Below are positions 20,449 to 23,444 of a stretch of DNA of 23,444 nt, in pieces. The position numbers were made by a program, and so were the translations under genes. The stretch's first letter is position 1. Every line of letters starts with the position of its first letter. The stretch is from a virus: positions 1 to 23,444 of IMG/VR virus record IMGVR_UViG_3300022693_001064. The stretch is one strand, 5' to 3'. Below the pieces are notes generated by a model, which saw nothing but the letters and a program-made list of their open reading frames with translations, was not told the DNA's origin and ran no database searches.

Positions 20449-23154
20449 TTAGTTCATTCGGGGGCGACCAATCTTGTTCATCGTCTTTGCGTGAGCAGCG
20501 TCGGTAATCATTGGCATTGCAGAGGCGATACCTTCCATCACATGGCGACGCGTTTCCTCTGGATCGGTGGAGCCGTTCACGTTCACAATAACGCTTGTGC
20601 CGCCGCCACCTAAACGATGGTTAGGAACGATGTAGCCGCTGCGATCCGGTGTAAACAATTCCATGCCGCGTTCGCCGATACGGTACGTTTCGCCAGCGTT
20701 TACCGGACCACCAACAGCCTTACCAATGGTGGCGTGATCTGGACTCATGATGCCAGGGGCCGAACCTCCCGTGCTGGTAGATGAACCAACCGAAACACCG
20801 CCGATGATGTTGCCAGCAATCTGGCCAAGCCATTTGCCTAGGGAGCCACTAAGCGCCTTTGCCCATTCAGCCATCATGGTTTGCAGCGGCTGGTAGACGA
20901 GCAGTTCGAGCATCAAGCTGCCTAGGTCCTTCAACGTCTTCTTGAAAACGTCTCCGAACTTCTCACTACCCATGATAAGCGCATCAAAGGCATTGGCTGC
21001 GATGTTACCGAGGTCTGCACCAATTTGCTCCCTGACGCGGGAAATGTCGTCGGCGCGTTGCTGGGCTGCTCTCGCCTGTTCTTCCTGTAGGCGCTTCGCT
21101 TCCTCTAGCTTTTTGTTCCGCGCCTCAATGGCATCCTTCTCGTCGTAATAGTCGTTGATCGCTTTCCGCGTTGCCTTAGAAAGTGCGCTGACGACTATGG
21201 TGCCGTCTGACAGGATGACCGTACCGGATTGCCTCTCCGCGTTGAGCAAGGCCAACTGGCGCTCGTTCAACCCAATTTCCTCACGCATCTTCACATAGTC
21301 GTCGCGGGTATCGCGCAGGGCCTGTTGGTTTCGTGCGAACTCCTCAACGTCGAAGTTCTGTCCAGCTTGCTTAGCAATTTCCTTGCCGAGTTCGCTATCA
21401 CCCGAAACACCGGCCTGTTTTAGTGCGTTGTAAATTGCCAACGCTTTGCCGGTGAGCATCAACTGACGCTCGGTGTCGCGTAGGTCCTCGAGATAATCCA
21501 ATGCCTGCCTGCGCGCATCTGCTGCCGCGCTTGATGCGCCTCCACCCCCATTCGATGGAACACTGCCAATTGGTGGCGCGCTGTAGTCGATACCCGGTGC
21601 CCCAGCGAGCATCTGTGCAAGCTCGTATTCCTGTCTGCGGAGTTCAGCGACTGTCAACTCCGCTTCCATGATGTTGGCATGAAGCTGCTGTTCACCTGAG
21701 TTGTAGACGCGCCTCTTTCTGCCCGAGGTTGCCATCCCATCAGCAGTCTTGGTCTGCATGGAGATTTGGCGATCCATTCGAGCGTTGTTCTCGGCAATCT
21801 TGTCCGTCAGCTTTACCCGTGCGGCCGCAGCGGCAGCTTTCGCGTTGGCGATGAGCTGCTTCGTCTCCTGCATGAGCGCATTGGCGTTTGCCAGCGAGGC
21901 GGCTCTTGCTTCACCCTTCGCATGGGCAAGCTGCATCGTGACCTCTGTGACCTTTGCGGTACGAGCCTGGGCCTCTGTCAGCTTCTGCGTGTATTCAACG
22001 GAGGCGCGTTTGGATTCCTCGGTTTTCTGGTAGAGCCAGTAGATACCAGCAGCGGCCCCCGCGATTGCTAATCCCCACGGCCCGCCAAATAGCGCCAACA
22101 GGCCCATCGCTGCGGCACGTAGGCCTGTGACTGCCATCGTTGCGCCGGCCATTACAGGGGCCACACGGGCATAGGCCATCATTCCAGCAATCGCGCCAAG
22201 GTTTGCAGCAACGAACGATCGTGCTGCGGCGACTGCCGTAACGCCAAGGGCAACCGCATACCGGCTGGCGATGATCCCGGCGGCTACCGCTGCCGCGTTG
22301 CCAATTGTGTTCAGCGCGTTGGAGACGCTTGCCCCCATCGCATTCGCCGCTGGCGCTGCGCCTGACATTTGGCGCACGATTTCCGCTGTGAGTTGGATTG
22401 CCTTTGTGAAGCTATCCAGAACGCCGCTGTCGATAGCTGCTAGGATTAGGGTCTGCTTGGCAGCTTGGAGTTCTTGCTGCGCTCTGGTGTATTCCTGTAG
22501 CTTCTTAATGTCGTCGTCCGAGATAACGGAAGCCTTGGAACCCATCTCGTCAAACGCCTTACCGCCATCACGCAAGAGCGGAATGAGGTTGGTAACGTCG
22601 CTAGCCATTGCCTCCAGATAGAAGACCATTTCCTCTTGGCTGACGCCTGCCTTCACCAAGCTATCGTAGTAGAGTTGCAGAGCGTCTTTGCCGCCTAGCT
22701 TCTGGAATTGCTGCGCAGTTACGCCAACCTTGGGAGCGATCTGTTCGAAGAAGTCCTTCATGGGACCGCCACCCGTGCTGATGAAGTCACCGATGCGATC
22801 ACGAACGTCTTTGAAAATGTCGCCTAGTTTTTCAAACTCGATACCAACGGTAGATGCCGCAAACGCCTGCCGCTGGAAGTCATCGAACCCGACACCTGCT
22901 ACCTGTGCCGAATTGGCTAACTGCTTCGCCTTGTCTGCGATTGAGTCGAACTGGAATTTGATAGCAGTTGCACCAGCGACTGCCGCCGTTCCCATAGCTG
23001 CGAATGCGGTTGCCGCCCCCTTCGCCATCGTGGCAAAGTTGCTCCGCATTTCTCGCTGAGTGCGTTGGGTTTGGGTCGAAGCCCTACGAAGTCCACTTTC
23101 AAAGTTTGCGGACTTGAGGGAGAGCGAAGCGTATAGATTACCAATCGAAGCCAT
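20449..23154 (-). CDS. Tape measure protein
   Basis: This encodes 901 residues; tape measure proteins set tail length and are ejected with the DNA. Using about 0.15 nm per residue, the tail would be near 135 nm, normal for a siphovirus. The N-terminus (SLSLKSANFESGLRRASTQTQRTQREM) and the QANSAQVAG-like segment after FDSIADKAKQL are typical. Residues about 285-380 are strongly hydrophobic (AAAVAAGIIASRYAVALGV, MGLLALFGGPWGLAIAGAAAG), followed by long coiled coils (KLEEAKRLQEEQARAAQQRA). Near the C-terminus lies the recurring phage motif VGGPVNAGETYRIGERGMEL. The ATG at 23154 has no Shine-Dalgarno and is preceded by TAAATA with a 5-nt gap. Confidence 0.92.
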   Translation of the reverse strand: MASIGNLYASLSLKSANFESGLRRASTQTQRTQREMRSNFATMAKGAATAFAAMGTAAVAGATAIKFQFDSIADKAKQLANSAQVAGVGFDDFQRQAFAASTVGIEFEKLGDIFKDVRDRIGDFISTGGGPMKDFFEQIAPKVGVTAQQFQKLGGKDALQLYYDSLVKAGVSQEEMVFYLEAMASDVTNLIPLLRDGGKAFDEMGSKASVISDDDIKKLQEYTRAQQELQAAKQTLILAAIDSGVLDSFTKAIQLTAEIVRQMSGAAPAANAMGASVSNALNTIGNAAAVAAGIIASRYAVALGVTAVAAARSFVAANLGAIAGMMAYARVAPVMAGATMAVTGLRAAAMGLLALFGGPWGLAIAGAAAGIYWLYQKTEESKRASVEYTQKLTEAQARTAKVTEVTMQLAHAKGEARAASLANANALMQETKQLIANAKAAAAAARVKLTDKIAENNARMDRQISMQTKTADGMATSGRKRRVYNSGEQQLHANIMEAELTVAELRRQEYELAQMLAGAPGIDYSAPPIGSVPSNGGGGASSAAADARRQALDYLEDLRDTERQLMLTGKALAIYNALKQAGVSGDSELGKEIAKQAGQNFDVEEFARNQQALRDTRDDYVKMREEIGLNERQLALLNAERQSGTVILSDGTIVVSALSKATRKAINDYYDEKDAIEARNKKLEEAKRLQEEQARAAQQRADDISRVREQIGADLGNIAANAFDALIMGSEKFGDVFKKTLKDLGSLMLELLVYQPLQTMMAEWAKALSGSLGKWLGQIAGNIIGGVSVGSSTSTGGSAPGIMSPDHATIGKAVGGPVNAGETYRIGERGMELFTPDRSGYIVPNHRLGGGGTSVIVNVNGSTDPEETRRHVMEGIASAMPMITDAAHAKTMNKIGRPRMN

Positions 23155-23159
23155 GCGTG

Positions 23160-23165
23160 TATTTA
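23160..23165 (-). promoter_or_regulatory. TAAATA late-promoter candidate for the tape measure gene
   Basis: On the minus strand CACGTAAATACACGC is followed by the ATG at 23154. The element and the 5-nt distance are the same as at 19080, and it lies in a 28-bp gap between genes. Confidence 0.6.
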
Positions 23166-23182
23166 CGTGGCGATTGGCCTAC

Positions 23183-23444
23183 CTACTTCTTGCTCTCCCG
23201 TTCCTTTTGCTTGAGTGCCTGTTGCTCTGCCGAGTAGATTTTGAAGCGAGCAAGAACGACATTGGATAGCTGCGCAGCCTTTTGTGACTTAACTTCCTCT
23301 TCGTGGCTACTGTATCGAGTGAACCAGTTTTCAGGTTTAATCCACTCACCGCCAAGGGCGTTTCCAATGATGCTTAGGAGCATACCAAAACGATGATCTT
23401 CTACCTGACAACCCCAAGGCGACATGAGGTAGAACGTCTTCCAA
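23183..23444 (-). CDS. Partial gene upstream of the tape measure, probable tail assembly chaperone
   Basis: The frame is open to the window edge; an internal ATG exists at 23425, but the coding frame continues through it (preceding residues WKTFYL), so the true start is likely outside. About 87 residues are visible: FYLMSPWGCQVEDHRFG, a helical centre, and a basic Gln/Glu/Lys-rich C-terminus (AEQQALKQKERESKK). In siphoviruses this position, directly ahead of the tape measure, is held by the tail assembly chaperone (lambda G/GT, often with a programmed frameshift). The identification is by synteny only. Confidence 0.5.
   Translation of the reverse strand, partial: WKTFYLMSPWGCQVEDHRFGMLLSIIGNALGGEWIKPENWFTRYSSHEEEVKSQKAAQLSNVVLARFKIYSAEQQALKQKERESKK

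Noticed and set aside
1-23444. CRISPR array, tRNA, rRNA, insertion sequence, integrase or repressor
   Set aside because: I looked for regular spaced repeats, tRNA T-arm sequences, transposase or recombinase motifs and an HTH repressor, and saw none.

Overview
The window looks like the left end of a tailed-phage genome (probably a prophage) next to host chromosomal genes of an alphaproteobacterium. A sphingomonad/Erythrobacter-type host is my best guess, from the Flp pilin and the small Cys-rich host protein; I could not run a search. No integrase, repressor, terminase, portal or capsid gene is present. They would have to lie beyond the right edge, or the phage uses another lifestyle.

Layout. 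1-2714 is host-like: a partial secreted protein (-), a small membrane protein (+), a lipoprotein (+), a Cys-rich protein (-) and a Flp/type IVb pilin (-) with a clean terminator. 2715-2981 is a non-coding stretch where the host/phage junction may fall. 2982-6335 is a mixed-strand block of small unknown genes, a GH24 endolysin (+), a small membrane protein (+), a T7-type endonuclease I (-) and, unexpectedly, a T4 gp55-like late sigma factor (-). 6336-6814 is a 479-bp divergent control region with repeats around an AT-rich tract (origin-like) and an attenuator-like structured RNA leader. 6815-9756 is a plus-strand block: a VapE/SF3-like replicative ATPase, a coupled unknown gene, and two overlapping unknown genes. 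9763-9789 is a shared terminator. 9788-23444 is one long minus-strand late block. Read in its own direction it runs: partial tail protein, tape measure, two distal tail proteins, a DUF6950/NlpC-P60-like protein, a J-like tail tip protein, a 1696-residue modular fibre, a Zn-ribbon/tail-assembly-chaperone-like protein, an unknown protein, a membrane protein with a GAF-like domain, and a holin-like protein. This is the tail of a siphovirus.

How it may work together. The most interesting signal is that the sigma factor and a recurring TAARTA element appear in the same genome. By eye, TAAATA occurs only four times in the window on either strand. Three copies sit exactly 4-5 nt upstream of minus-strand start codons that lack a Shine-Dalgarno (23154, 19074, 10761). 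The fourth lies 17 nt upstream of the structured leader at 6689. T4 late promoters are TATAAATA with the start site about 5 nt further on, so this spacing would put transcription initiation at the start codon itself (leaderless late mRNAs). A TAAGTA variant precedes the endolysin, endonuclease I, sigma and 20395 genes. The replication operon is preceded by a terminator whose loop is perfectly complementary to an upstream 11-mer, a layout expected of an antitermination switch.
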